A stretch of DNA of 64,000 bases from Bacteroidales bacterium Bact_11 (lineage in GTDB: Bacteria > Bacteroidota > Bacteroidia > Bacteroidales > UBA932), in NCBI GenBank assembly GCA_001603505.1, contig LUZC01000023.1, positions 45,733-109,732 of the forward strand, read 5' to 3'. The notes under the pieces are model-generated. The model searched no databases. It was not told where the DNA came from and saw only the letters and a program-made list of their open reading frames with translations. A program made the position numbers and the translations under genes. The first letter of the stretch is position 1; the number at the start of each line of letters is the position of its first letter. Positions 1 through 10,831 of the stretch are shown piece by piece.

Positions 1-60
1 TTCCGTATCGAAGCACCGCTTGCGGGAAAAGGCAGGATGATCATCGCTTCGTGCTGCTAG
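1..60 (+). CDS. C-terminal end of an unidentified protein (partial)
   Basis: The first frame is open from the window edge and ends at a TAG at 58-60, giving a 19-residue tail that ends in IIASCC. The stop abuts the ATG of the nuclease gene at 61, the tight spacing seen between cotranscribed genes throughout this window. Too little remains to name the protein; chance openness of a short frame cannot be excluded. Confidence 0.4.
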   Translation, partial: FRIEAPLAGKGRMIIASCC

Positions 61-900
61 ATGGGTATGAAGAAGATATACAAGGAAATCCTCGCCTCGC
101 TGCTCGTGGTCCTTGCCGGCGTCCTGTATTGGCTGTTCGGCTACGAAAAGTCCGAACCGAACACCGACCCCACGGAGATCGGGACGCCTGTCCCTTCCGG
201 TCTGGACAACCTGATGGAAATCCCCGCCCTGACGGACGGAGGGCGCGTCGTACAGCACGGTGCCTACGTTTCGTCGTACAACACGGAGACACTGATTCCC
301 AACTGGGTAGCGTATGAACTGACCGCAGGGGAAACGGAAGGCGACAGGAAGCGTGATGGAATCGAGTTCCGCAAGGATCCCGACCTGAAAGGCGTCCCGC
401 AGGCGATGCGGGAGGATTACTCCGGTTCGGGCTGGACGAAAGGGCACCTGATGCCCGCCGCCGACGCCGCTTTCGATGCCTCCGCCATGAGCCAGACGTT
501 TTACTTTACCAACGTTTGCCCGCAGGACGAAACGCTCAACGCGGGCGACTGGCAATACCTGGAAAAGAAAGTCCGTCAGTGGGCCAACCGCTATGGCAGC
601 GTCTGGGTGGTTACCGGGCCCATCGTGGGCGACAACCGCTACGGCACCATCGGCGACCGCCAGGTCGTGGTTCCCGACGCCTTCTTCAAGGCACTACTCA
701 TCCGCAAGAAAAACGGTTCATACAGCGCCATCGCCTTTGTGATGGACAACGACGACGACCGCTACTACTTGAAAGACTGCTCGATGAGCGTTAATGAACT
801 GGAGGCCCTTACGGGCTTCGACCTTTTCCCCGCCCTCGACGACAAGGTGGAGGAAAAGGTGGAAAGCACGCTCCGTCTCTCCGACTGGGGCATTAAATAG
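61..900 (+). CDS. DNA/RNA non-specific endonuclease, membrane anchored
   Basis: A 279-residue NUC1-type (beta-beta-alpha-metal) nuclease, a family that cleaves DNA and RNA with Mg2+. The segment GWTKGHLMPAADA near residue 125-137 is the family DRGH-type motif (R replaced by K) with the catalytic His, and FTNVCPQ near residue 150 holds the metal-binding Asn. Residues about 9-26 form one hydrophobic segment, so the enzyme is probably anchored or exported and acts outside the cytoplasm. Two start codons (61 and 67) are possible; 61 directly follows the upstream stop. Its role could be nutrient scavenging of nucleic acids; that is inferred. Confidence 0.85.
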   Translation: MGMKKIYKEILASLLVVLAGVLYWLFGYEKSEPNTDPTEIGTPVPSGLDNLMEIPALTDGGRVVQHGAYVSSYNTETLIPNWVAYELTAGETEGDRKRDGIEFRKDPDLKGVPQAMREDYSGSGWTKGHLMPAADAAFDASAMSQTFYFTNVCPQDETLNAGDWQYLEKKVRQWANRYGSVWVVTGPIVGDNRYGTIGDRQVVVPDAFFKALLIRKKNGSYSAIAFVMDNDDDRYYLKDCSMSVNELEALTGFDLFPALDDKVEEKVESTLRLSDWGIK

Positions 901-924
901 ACAATCCCATCAATACCTACTGAT

Positions 925-1380
925 ATGCTCAAAATTGGTGATAAGATGCCGCTGTTCGAGGTCGTGGACCAGGACGGCGTCACCGTGAAATCGGATGAAT
1001 TCATCGGAAAAGGCCGCAAGACCATCATTTACTTCTATCCCAAGGACAATACTTCCGGCTGTACGGCCGAAGCCTGCTCGTTTCGCGATAATTACGCTGA
1101 GTTGACGGCTGCGGGCTACAACGTGGTGGGCGTGAGCAAGGACAGCGCCAAGTCCCATACGGGCTTCCGGGCCAAGTTCGAACTTCCGTTCCGGCTTTTG
1201 TCCGATACGACGACGAAGATGCTGCAGGATTTCGGTGCCTGGGGCGAGAAGACGATGTACGGCAAGAAAACGATGGGCACGCTCCGCCGCACGTTCATCT
1301 TCGACGAGAACGGCATCCTGGAGCGCATCATCGAGAAAGTGGATACGCAGAACGCCGCCGGGCAGATTTTGGAGGGGTAG
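925..1380 (+). CDS. bcp: Thioredoxin-dependent thiol peroxidase (PrxQ/Bcp)
   Basis: A 151-residue cytosolic peroxiredoxin of the Bcp/PrxQ class that reduces hydroperoxides using thioredoxin. The segment YPKDNTSGCTAEACSF places the peroxidatic Cys at 46 and the resolving Cys at 51, the five-residue spacing of atypical 2-Cys PrxQ enzymes. Length is normal for the family. It lies 24 bases after the nuclease and 5 bases before an SDR gene, so these are probably cotranscribed. Confidence 0.95.
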   Translation: MLKIGDKMPLFEVVDQDGVTVKSDEFIGKGRKTIIYFYPKDNTSGCTAEACSFRDNYAELTAAGYNVVGVSKDSAKSHTGFRAKFELPFRLLSDTTTKMLQDFGAWGEKTMYGKKTMGTLRRTFIFDENGILERIIEKVDTQNAAGQILEG

Positions 1381-1385
1381 CGGTC

Positions 1386-2183
1386 ATGGTCATTCTGATT
1401 ACGGGTGTCTCGTCGGGGTTCGGGCTGGCAATGGCGCGACAGCTGCAGGCGGACGGGCATATGGTGTACGGAACGGTGCGGCGCGATGTGGATCCGCTGC
1501 CCGGGGTGCATTACCTGCGGGCGGATGTGCGTGACACGGCTTCGGTAGAGGCTGCTGTGTCGGATGTATTGGCGGCGGAAGGCCGCATCGACGTGCTGAT
1601 CAACAATGCGGGAATGGGTATCGGCGGGCCGGTAGAATTTGCGCCCGAGGCGGACGTGCAACTCCAGATGGATACGAATTTCATGGGGCAGGTGCGCTTT
1701 ACGCAGGCCGTGCTTCCCGCGATGCGGCGGCAGGGGAGCGGCAAGATTCTTTGCTTCAGTTCGATCGGCGGCGTGATGGGACTTCCTTTCCAGGGATTCT
1801 ATTCGGCCAGTAAGTTTGCCGTCGAAGGCTTCTGCGAGGCGCTTCAGATCGAAGTGCGCAGCCACGGCATCCAGGTAGTCCTGATTGAACCCGGCGATTT
1901 TTCGACAGGTTTTACGGCCGCCCGGATCAAACAGGTGTCCGACGAAGCCGTCGCGGCCTATCCTTCGCTGCGGCAGTCGGTGAGCAGTTTCGAGAAAGAC
2001 GAGCAGACCGGTCTCAAGCCGGAATACCTGGCACGAAAGGTCGCAGGAATCATCCGCAAGCAGCATCCGAAGTTCCGCTATGTCATCGCAACTTTCGTCC
2101 AGAAGCTCTCCATCCCGCTGAAACGCATCCTTCCCGCCCGCACTTTCGTCAAGGTCCTGTCGCTCTTCTATAACGTTAAATAA
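1386..2183 (+). CDS. Short-chain dehydrogenase/reductase
   Basis: A 265-residue classical SDR. TGVSSGFGLAMA at residues 6-17 is the Gly-rich NAD(P) site, NNAGMG follows near residue 78, a catalytic Ser lies in CFSSIGG, and YSASKFA carries the catalytic Tyr and Lys. The C-terminal region that sets substrate specificity gives no clear clue, so the substrate is unknown. The start ATG follows the bcp stop by 5 bases, with a GGAGG-like sequence inside the end of bcp, so the two are probably in one operon. Confidence 0.9.
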   Translation: MVILITGVSSGFGLAMARQLQADGHMVYGTVRRDVDPLPGVHYLRADVRDTASVEAAVSDVLAAEGRIDVLINNAGMGIGGPVEFAPEADVQLQMDTNFMGQVRFTQAVLPAMRRQGSGKILCFSSIGGVMGLPFQGFYSASKFAVEGFCEALQIEVRSHGIQVVLIEPGDFSTGFTAARIKQVSDEAVAAYPSLRQSVSSFEKDEQTGLKPEYLARKVAGIIRKQHPKFRYVIATFVQKLSIPLKRILPARTFVKVLSLFYNVK

Positions 2184-2205
2184 ACGACGGTATTGCAATA
2201 ATTTA

Positions 2206-2213
2206 TATATTTG
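2206..2213 (+). promoter_or_regulatory. Putative eno promoter -7 box
   Basis: TATATTTG matches the Bacteroidota -7 consensus TAnnTTTG. No clear TTTG element lies at the usual distance upstream. Transcription from here would give an eno leader of about 65 bases. Confidence 0.6.
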
Positions 2214-2228
2214 CAGATTGATATGAGA

Positions 2229-2247
2229 TGCCCGTACAGGCCGGGCA
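2229..2247 (+). other. Hairpin in the eno leader
   Basis: TGCCCG and CGGGCA form a perfect 6-bp stem with a 7-base loop, about ten bases after the predicted transcription start. It could stabilise the eno mRNA or be a decayed copy of the GCCCGG/CCGGGC palindromic repeat found elsewhere in the window. It has no T tract, so it is not an intrinsic terminator. Confidence 0.5.
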
Positions 2248-2269
2248 TAACGGCAATAAGTTTAATTAA

Positions 2270-4668
<2,399 letters not shown>

Positions 4669-4671
4669 CGT

Positions 4672-6111
4672 TTATCCTTGTCCTTGAGAAGGGGGAGTAA
4701 TGAATCCGCTTTGCGGATCCCAGGCGGTGTGTTTGAGGGTGCGTACGAAGACCTTCCCGAAGCTCCTGACGTACAGTTGGCGGCCAGTGAAGCAGAGGGT
4801 GTCGATACGGCGGGATGGGAGCGTCAGGATGGCGCGCACGCGGCCGTTCTGGTCGCAGACCTGCACGCCGAAGGGCGTGGCCACGTAAAGGTTGCCCAGC
4901 GTGTCGAAGGCCATGTCCTTCGCGATGGCACCGTCAAGGGTATGATTGTCGGGATTATGGAGCCAGTAGAACTGCTCGGTGGCGGAACGCTGGCCATGCG
5001 GCTCCACCAACGAACACAGCAGCCAGTTTGAATGGTCTTGCGCCGAGACTTCCAGTTTACCGGAAGGATACAGGAGCGTGGTGACGGGATGATCCAGCCG
5101 CTCGCAGACGGCTTTCGGCAGATCCTTCGACGCGATTTCCTGCCAGCCCGCTTCGCGGTCTTTCCCAGTGCCGAGCAGGGACTGCAGCATGTCGTTGCGC
5201 GACTCGCCGGTTACGACGGGCGCCGGCCAACCCTTCCAGAGCCAGCGCATCGCATCGGGGAACATCTTGGTGCCGTGCCAGATGCTGTGGCCGCCGCGGT
5301 CCCAGTGCGCGATCTCCTCGTAGCCCGCGAAATCGAGCGCCGATTCCATCAGCAGGTTCTGCTCCCACCATTCTCCGAAAAGGGGATTCCAGGCGTCCTT
5401 CATGCCATCCTGCAAGAAGATGCGCAGGGGCTTGGGTTCGCATTTGCGGATGTAGGCCGGGTAGTCGTTGCCGCCGCGCATCGCGACATATGTTCCCACG
5501 GAACTGTACACGCGGTGGAACAGGTCGGGACGCTCCCAGGCAGCCGTGAAGGCGGCGATGCCGCTGCTGCTGGCGCCCGTGATGGCCCGGTCGTCCGGGT
5601 TGTGCGACAGGCGCACGGGGCGGCCGTCGGGCGTGACGAGTGTCTCGACCATCGGCAGGATTTCAGTCTCGAGGAAGCGGGCGAAGGTCCCGTCGGTGCG
5701 GTCGAATTCGTTGCTGCGGTTGTAGCGCAGCACGTTGCCCTCGGCGTCGTACGAGACGCCCGGCTGCACGAATACCCCGATGGTCACGGGCATCTCGCCG
5801 CTGGCGATGAGGTTGTCCATCACGGTGGTGGCATTGAACAGGATGCCGTCGAGGCCCACGAGCAGGCAAGCCGGTGTGGTTCCGTCGTATTGCAGAGGGA
5901 CATAGACCTTCCACTCACGTCGAGTCTCGGGATAGATCTTCGAGTCGCCCCATTCACCTTTGAGGATGATCCCCTGCAGGGAATCGGCCACGGGCTTGAA
6001 GGCCGGGTCGTCCGGATACTGCGCATTGTGCCGCAGTTCCTGCGCCTCTGCGCCTGCGACGGCCAGGAGTACCGTCCATACGAAAACGATAAGTCTTTTC
6101 ATGCTTCTCAT
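4672..6111 (-). CDS. Secreted esterase-like alpha/beta hydrolase with a C-terminal sugar-lactonase-like region
   Basis: A 479-residue protein with an N-terminal signal peptide (cleavage expected near AGAEAQ). Residues about 60-310 resemble the enterochelin esterase (Fes/esterase D) family: ITGASSSGIAA contains the nucleophile elbow, LQDGMKDAWN a likely acidic residue, and GGHSIWHG the His. The last ~130 residues contain segments such as DGAIAKDMAFDTLGNLYVAT and GVQVCDQNGRV, which resemble SMP-30/gluconolactonase repeats. The ATG at 6111 overlaps the uvrA stop (ATGA), although an internal Met at 6102 fits the signal peptide equally well. The substrate is unknown. Confidence 0.75.
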   Translation of the reverse strand: MRSMKRLIVFVWTVLLAVAGAEAQELRHNAQYPDDPAFKPVADSLQGIILKGEWGDSKIYPETRREWKVYVPLQYDGTTPACLLVGLDGILFNATTVMDNLIASGEMPVTIGVFVQPGVSYDAEGNVLRYNRSNEFDRTDGTFARFLETEILPMVETLVTPDGRPVRLSHNPDDRAITGASSSGIAAFTAAWERPDLFHRVYSSVGTYVAMRGGNDYPAYIRKCEPKPLRIFLQDGMKDAWNPLFGEWWEQNLLMESALDFAGYEEIAHWDRGGHSIWHGTKMFPDAMRWLWKGWPAPVVTGESRNDMLQSLLGTGKDREAGWQEIASKDLPKAVCERLDHPVTTLLYPSGKLEVSAQDHSNWLLCSLVEPHGQRSATEQFYWLHNPDNHTLDGAIAKDMAFDTLGNLYVATPFGVQVCDQNGRVRAILTLPSRRIDTLCFTGRQLYVRSFGKVFVRTLKHTAWDPQSGFITPPSQGQG

Positions 6112-8897
6112 TTGTTTGGGGCGCTTTCTTCGCGAAGCGCGCGCCCGGTCCAGGTGTCGGCCTTCGCCAGCTCTTCGGGTGTACCCTCGAAGACCACCTG
6201 TCCGCCTTCGGCGCCTGCGTCGGGCCCCAGGTCGATTATCCAGTCGGCGGCGCGGATCACGTCGAGGTTGTGTTCCACCACGAGGATGGAATGTCCCCGG
6301 TCGACCAGCGCTCCGAAAGCTTTCAACAGTTTTTCAATGTCGTGGAAATGCAGGCCCGTGGTGGGCTCGTCGAACACGAAGAGGATGGATCCCTTCGTGT
6401 CGAAATCCTTGCCCAGAAACGAGGCGAGCTTGATGCGCTGGCTCTCGCCGCCGCTGAGGGAACTGCTGCTTTGGCCGAGGCTGATGTAGGAAAGCCCCAC
6501 GTCCATCAGCGGCTGCAGCCGTTCGGCAATGCGGCGTGCCATCGGATCGTCCTGGCTCCCAAAGAAGGCGATAGCCTCTTCCACACTCATGCCGAGCACG
6601 TCGCTGATGTTCTTTCCCTGGTATCGCACTTCCAGGATGTCGCTCTGGAAACGCTTGCCGCCGCAGGTCTCGCACACCATCTCCACGTCGGCCATGAACT
6701 GCATGGGGATGTGGATCACGCCTTCGCCCAGACACTCAGGACAACGGCCGCCATCGATGTTGAACGAAAAATGCGAGTGTCCGTAGCCATTGATCTTCGC
6801 GTAGGGCTGCTCCGAGAACAGCCGGCGGATGTCATCGTACACCTTCAGGTAGGTCACGGGATTGGAGCGGGTGCTCTTGCCGATGGGATTCTGGTCGATA
6901 TATTCCACAGAGGCGATCTTGCCAAGGTCGCCCCGGAGTTCCTTGAAGATACCCGGCTTGTTGCCGATCTGGTTGAGGTGGCGGTATAGCGCCGGATAGA
7001 GGATGTCGCCCACCAGGGAACTCTTGCCGCTGCCGCTCACGCCCGTCACCACGGTCAGGCAGCGGAGCGGGAACCGTACCGTGATGCCTTTCAGGTTGTT
7101 CTCCCGGGCGCCGACAACCTCGACGGCATATTTCCAGGAGCGTTTCTTTTTCGGCAAGGGAATCTGCCGCACTCCCGAAAGATAATCGAGGGTCAGGGAA
7201 TGCGCTCCTTCCCGGAGGCCTTCCGCGATACTGCCCTGGAAAACCACTTTCCCGCCGTTCTTGCCTGCCAGCGGACCAATGTCGATGAGCTGGTCGGCCG
7301 CCTCAATGATATGGCGGTCGTGTTCCACCACGATTACGGTATTGCCCAGGTCGCGCAGGCGCAGCAACACGCCGATCAGGCGCTGCGTGTCGCGCTCGTG
7401 GAGGCCGATGCTGGGTTCATCGAGAATGTACATTGAACCCACCAGGTTGTTGCCCAGCGAACTGACCAGGTTGATGCGCTGGCTCTCGCCGCCGCTGAGC
7501 GTGTTGGAGGCACGGCTCAAAGTGAGGTAGGAGAGTCCTACGTCGCAGATGTATTTCAACCGGGAGCGAATCTCTCGCAGCGGACGTTCCGCAACCGTGC
7601 GGTCGTAGTCGTCGAGTTCGAGCAGGTCGAAAAAACCGGCCAGCTCGCCAATCGGCATCGTCATGAGTTCGTGGATGTTGCGGCCGCCCACCTTCACGTA
7701 TAGCGCTTCCGGCCGGAGCCGGGATCCGCCGCAGGTGTGGCAGGTGGTTTTCCCGGAATAGCGGCTCATCATATACCTGTACTGCACTTTGTAGCGCTGG
7801 CTCTCCACCCATTTGAAAAACGGGGTGATGCCGGTGAAGCACTCGTTGCCGTCCCACAACATCTTTTTCTGCGTTTCCGTCAGTTCGATGTAGGGCTTGT
7901 GGATGGGGAAGTCGCACTTGTAGGCATTGAGGACCAGTTCGTCGTTGAGCTGTTTCATCAGTTCGCCTCGCCAGCAGGCCACGGCACCCTGGTAGATGCT
8001 TAAGGTCGGATCGGGGATGACAAGGCTTTCATCGATACCGATGGTCTTGCCGTAACCGCCGCAGACCGGGCAGGCGCCCAGCGGACTGTTGTAGCTGAAC
8101 AGGTGCTCCGTTGGCTTTTCAAATTGGATACCGTCGGCTTCGAAAAGACTGGAAAAGCTGCGCGCTCCCGCCTTTTCATTCCAGATGCACAAACAACCGC
8201 TGCCTGTGGCGAAAGCCGTCTGCACGGAGTCGAGTGCGCGGCTCACGGTGTCTTCGTCGTCATCGACGGTAAGCCGGTCCACCAGCAGCAGCCACTCTTC
8301 GGAAAACTCCTCGATGTGCTGCAGCGCCGCTTCCATCTTGGCGATGCGCCCGTCGCGGGTGGCCAGGCGCGTAAAGCCTTCTTCCTTGAGATTCAGGAGT
8401 TTTTCGACCTTCCCGTCGTCGCTCCAGTGGATGTCGGCCAGCACCAGTGCCGTGGTGCCTTTTTCCAGCGACACCAGATAGTCCACCACGTTCTTGGCCG
8501 TGTCGCAGCGGACTTCTTGGCCCGAGACGGGGGAATAGGTCTTGCCGATGCGGGCAAACAGCAATCGCAGGTGGTCGTAGATTTCGGTGGTGGTGCCGAC
8601 CGTGGAGCGGGGATTGCGGGTGTTGACCTTCTGCTGGATGGCGATGGCAGGCGGGATACCGGAAATAAAATCGACGTCGGGCTTGCTCATCCGTCCAAGG
8701 AACTGGCGTGCGAAAGCCGAGAGGCTCTCCGCAAACCGCCGTTGCCCTTCGGCGAACAGTGTGTCGAAAGCGAGCGAACTCTTTCCGCTGCCGGAAATGC
8801 CGGTAATCACCACCAGTTTCCCGAGCGGAATGTCCAGGTCGATGTTCTGCAGATTGTTAACCCTGGCGCCTCTTATGTGGATCTGTTTTTTCTCCAT
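6108..8897 (-). CDS. uvrA: Excinuclease ABC subunit A
   Basis: UvrA, 929 residues from the chosen start, the damage-recognition ATPase of nucleotide excision repair. Two ABC modules are visible: Walker A GISGSGKSSL and GVSGSGKSSL, signature LSGGESQRINL and LSGGESQRIKL, plus zinc-finger Cys pairs (CHTCGG, CPECLGEG and CETCGG). The Met at 8897 (MEKKQIHIRGA) matches the usual UvrA start better than the one at 8927. The gene overlaps the 3' end of rel by 41 bases, completing a uvrB-rel-uvrA cluster. Confidence 0.96.
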   Translation of the reverse strand: MEKKQIHIRGARVNNLQNIDLDIPLGKLVVITGISGSGKSSLAFDTLFAEGQRRFAESLSAFARQFLGRMSKPDVDFISGIPPAIAIQQKVNTRNPRSTVGTTTEIYDHLRLLFARIGKTYSPVSGQEVRCDTAKNVVDYLVSLEKGTTALVLADIHWSDDGKVEKLLNLKEEGFTRLATRDGRIAKMEAALQHIEEFSEEWLLLVDRLTVDDDEDTVSRALDSVQTAFATGSGCLCIWNEKAGARSFSSLFEADGIQFEKPTEHLFSYNSPLGACPVCGGYGKTIGIDESLVIPDPTLSIYQGAVACWRGELMKQLNDELVLNAYKCDFPIHKPYIELTETQKKMLWDGNECFTGITPFFKWVESQRYKVQYRYMMSRYSGKTTCHTCGGSRLRPEALYVKVGGRNIHELMTMPIGELAGFFDLLELDDYDRTVAERPLREIRSRLKYICDVGLSYLTLSRASNTLSGGESQRINLVSSLGNNLVGSMYILDEPSIGLHERDTQRLIGVLLRLRDLGNTVIVVEHDRHIIEAADQLIDIGPLAGKNGGKVVFQGSIAEGLREGAHSLTLDYLSGVRQIPLPKKKRSWKYAVEVVGARENNLKGITVRFPLRCLTVVTGVSGSGKSSLVGDILYPALYRHLNQIGNKPGIFKELRGDLGKIASVEYIDQNPIGKSTRSNPVTYLKVYDDIRRLFSEQPYAKINGYGHSHFSFNIDGGRCPECLGEGVIHIPMQFMADVEMVCETCGGKRFQSDILEVRYQGKNISDVLGMSVEEAIAFFGSQDDPMARRIAERLQPLMDVGLSYISLGQSSSSLSGGESQRIKLASFLGKDFDTKGSILFVFDEPTTGLHFHDIEKLLKAFGALVDRGHSILVVEHNLDVIRAADWIIDLGPDAGAEGGQVVFEGTPEELAKADTWTGRALREESAPNK

Positions 8898-10827
8898 CTT
8901 TCTGTCGGGGTTTCCAGCGAACTTCAATCACCCGGTAGGGATAGTTTCCGCGCAGTCGTGCGGCGTTGGGACAATTTTCACGGTGTATCTTGATGCCGTC
9001 GCGGATGGTCACGAATCCGAAGATATCGTCGCCATACGCGGGCGTGCAGCACTTGGCGGGTTTGAGGTCCACGCCCTGCAGCTTGCGGTCGATGATGAAA
9101 ACGCCGCTCGCCACGTCGTTGGACACCCGTTCGGGATGATCGGTCGGTCGGGTTTCCGCCGCCGGCTCTTCCTCCATCTTGCGCAACAGGTACTCCTTGA
9201 TGGCCGCCACGTCGAACTGTCCGTTCCCGATGGCGCCGAAGAATTCGTTGAGATTGCTGAATTTGTTGCGCTTGGCCAGGCCGAACAATTCAGAATCGGT
9301 AATGACAAGTTTCCAGTTCTTCAGCCGTCGGGCCAGCAGTTCCTTGCCGACCTTCGCCCGGGCATGTTCCTCTTCCTTGAGTTTCTGTTTGATTTTGCTG
9401 CGGGCTTTCGACGACACCACGAAGTTCAGCCAGTCGGCCGTGGGCTTCTGGTTCTTGCTGCTGATGATTTCCACCACGTCGCCGGTATGGAGTTTCTCAC
9501 GGATGGAGCACATCTTGCCGTTGACGCGGGCCCCGGTGCAGCGCAGGCCCAGGTTCGAATGGATCTCGAACGCGAAGTCGAGCACGGTACTGCCGGCGTG
9601 TAACTGGCGCAGGTCTCCGGTCGGTGTATAAACCAGCAGTTCTTCCAGCGCGATGGAGGCGTGCTCATATTTCTCCTCCTCGTCGCTCTGCATCAGGCCT
9701 CGGACCTTGTTGAGCCAGTCGGTAAGGTGGTCGCTGCCTCCCTTGATGCCTTTGTACGACCAATGGGCCGCGCCGCCCTGTTCCGCCACGTAGTCCATCC
9801 GAGTGGTACGGATCTGCACTTCCACGGGGATGCCTTCCTTGGTCTGTACGGTGGTGTGGAGTGATTCGTAGCCGTTGTCCCTGGGCTTGGAGATCCAATC
9901 GCGCAGGCGTTTGGTGTCCGGCTCATATTCTTCGGTCACCAGCGAATAGACTTTCCAGCAGAGCGCCTCTTCGGCGGCGTGGTCGCCGTCGCACTCGATG
10001 ATGAAGCGCATGGCGAACAGGTCGTACACCTTGTCGAAACCGATGTGCTGGACCTGCATCTTCTTCCAGATGGAGTAAGGGCTCTTGGTCCGGGCCTTGA
10101 GCGTATAGCGGATGCCTTCGCGGTCGAGCTTGTCCTTGAGGGGATTGACGAAATTCCGTACGAGCGCTTCCCGCTGCGGCTCGGTGTCCTTGATCTTCCG
10201 GACGATCTCCTTGTATCGTTCCGGTTCGGTGTATTTCAGGAAGATGTCTTCCAGCTCGCTCTTGATATGGTACAGGCCGAGCTGATGGGCAAGCGGAATG
10301 TAGAGCATCATGGTCTCCATCAGCTTCTTGGTGCGTTTGGCCGGCGACATGATGTTGATGCTGCGCATCACTTCCAGCCGGTCGGCGAGCTTGATGAGGA
10401 TCACGCGCGGATCGGTGGAGTAGGAGATGATGAGCTTGCGGTAGCGCTCCTCGTCAAGGTTGGCGTCCTGCAGCTGGATGGTGGAAATATTGTTGAGGCC
10501 TTCCACGATCTCGAGGATGTCCTTGGGGTATTCGGCGCGGAACGATTCAAGCAGCGGCGTCTTGTTGAGGTCCGCCTCGCGGCTGCATTGGAAGCGGTTG
10601 GCTTCGTGGAGCAGGATGGCCGTGGCAGCATCGGCGCGCAGGCCGACCTCCTTGCAGACGATATGGGCTACAGCGACGGGATGCTCGATGAAAGGATGGC
10701 TGTTGCTGCGCATCTTCCCGTCAAGGGCTTCCCGGGCGGCTTCGTAGGCCGAGAGTACCATCTTTTTCTCACTGTCGTGAAAGTCGGACAGGATTTCCTG
10801 GAGTTTCTTGGGCATCGTCGGTTTCAT
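8857..10827 (-). CDS. RelA/SpoT family (p)ppGpp synthetase, hydrolase site degenerate, C-terminally short
   Basis: A 656-residue stringent-response enzyme making (p)ppGpp from ATP and GDP/GTP. The synthetase domain looks intact: TKSPYSIWKKM, DLFAMRFII, DWISKPRDNGYESLHT and EVQIRTTRMDYVAE. A TGS domain (VYTPTGDLRQLHAGST) and a zinc-finger region (KCCTPAYGDDIFGF, then IHRENC) follow. In the N-terminal HD domain the first His survives (IEHPVAVA, His49), but HDxxED is replaced by HEANRF (residues 74-79) and LADRLHNMR by LADRLEVMR, so hydrolysis is probably lost. The protein ends soon after the zinc finger, with no ACT/RRM domain. It starts 4 bases after uvrB. Confidence 0.92.
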   Translation of the reverse strand: MKPTMPKKLQEILSDFHDSEKKMVLSAYEAAREALDGKMRSNSHPFIEHPVAVAHIVCKEVGLRADAATAILLHEANRFQCSREADLNKTPLLESFRAEYPKDILEIVEGLNNISTIQLQDANLDEERYRKLIISYSTDPRVILIKLADRLEVMRSINIMSPAKRTKKLMETMMLYIPLAHQLGLYHIKSELEDIFLKYTEPERYKEIVRKIKDTEPQREALVRNFVNPLKDKLDREGIRYTLKARTKSPYSIWKKMQVQHIGFDKVYDLFAMRFIIECDGDHAAEEALCWKVYSLVTEEYEPDTKRLRDWISKPRDNGYESLHTTVQTKEGIPVEVQIRTTRMDYVAEQGGAAHWSYKGIKGGSDHLTDWLNKVRGLMQSDEEEKYEHASIALEELLVYTPTGDLRQLHAGSTVLDFAFEIHSNLGLRCTGARVNGKMCSIREKLHTGDVVEIISSKNQKPTADWLNFVVSSKARSKIKQKLKEEEHARAKVGKELLARRLKNWKLVITDSELFGLAKRNKFSNLNEFFGAIGNGQFDVAAIKEYLLRKMEEEPAAETRPTDHPERVSNDVASGVFIIDRKLQGVDLKPAKCCTPAYGDDIFGFVTIRDGIKIHRENCPNAARLRGNYPYRVIEVRWKPRQKDGEKTDPHKRRQG

Positions 10828-10831
10828 GGCG

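Noticed and set aside
8857..8927. A frameshift removing the ACT domain of Rel
   Set aside because: The sequence after the Rel stop is the start of uvrA in another frame; no ACT-like residues were seen in any frame there, so truncation looks genuine rather than a frame error.
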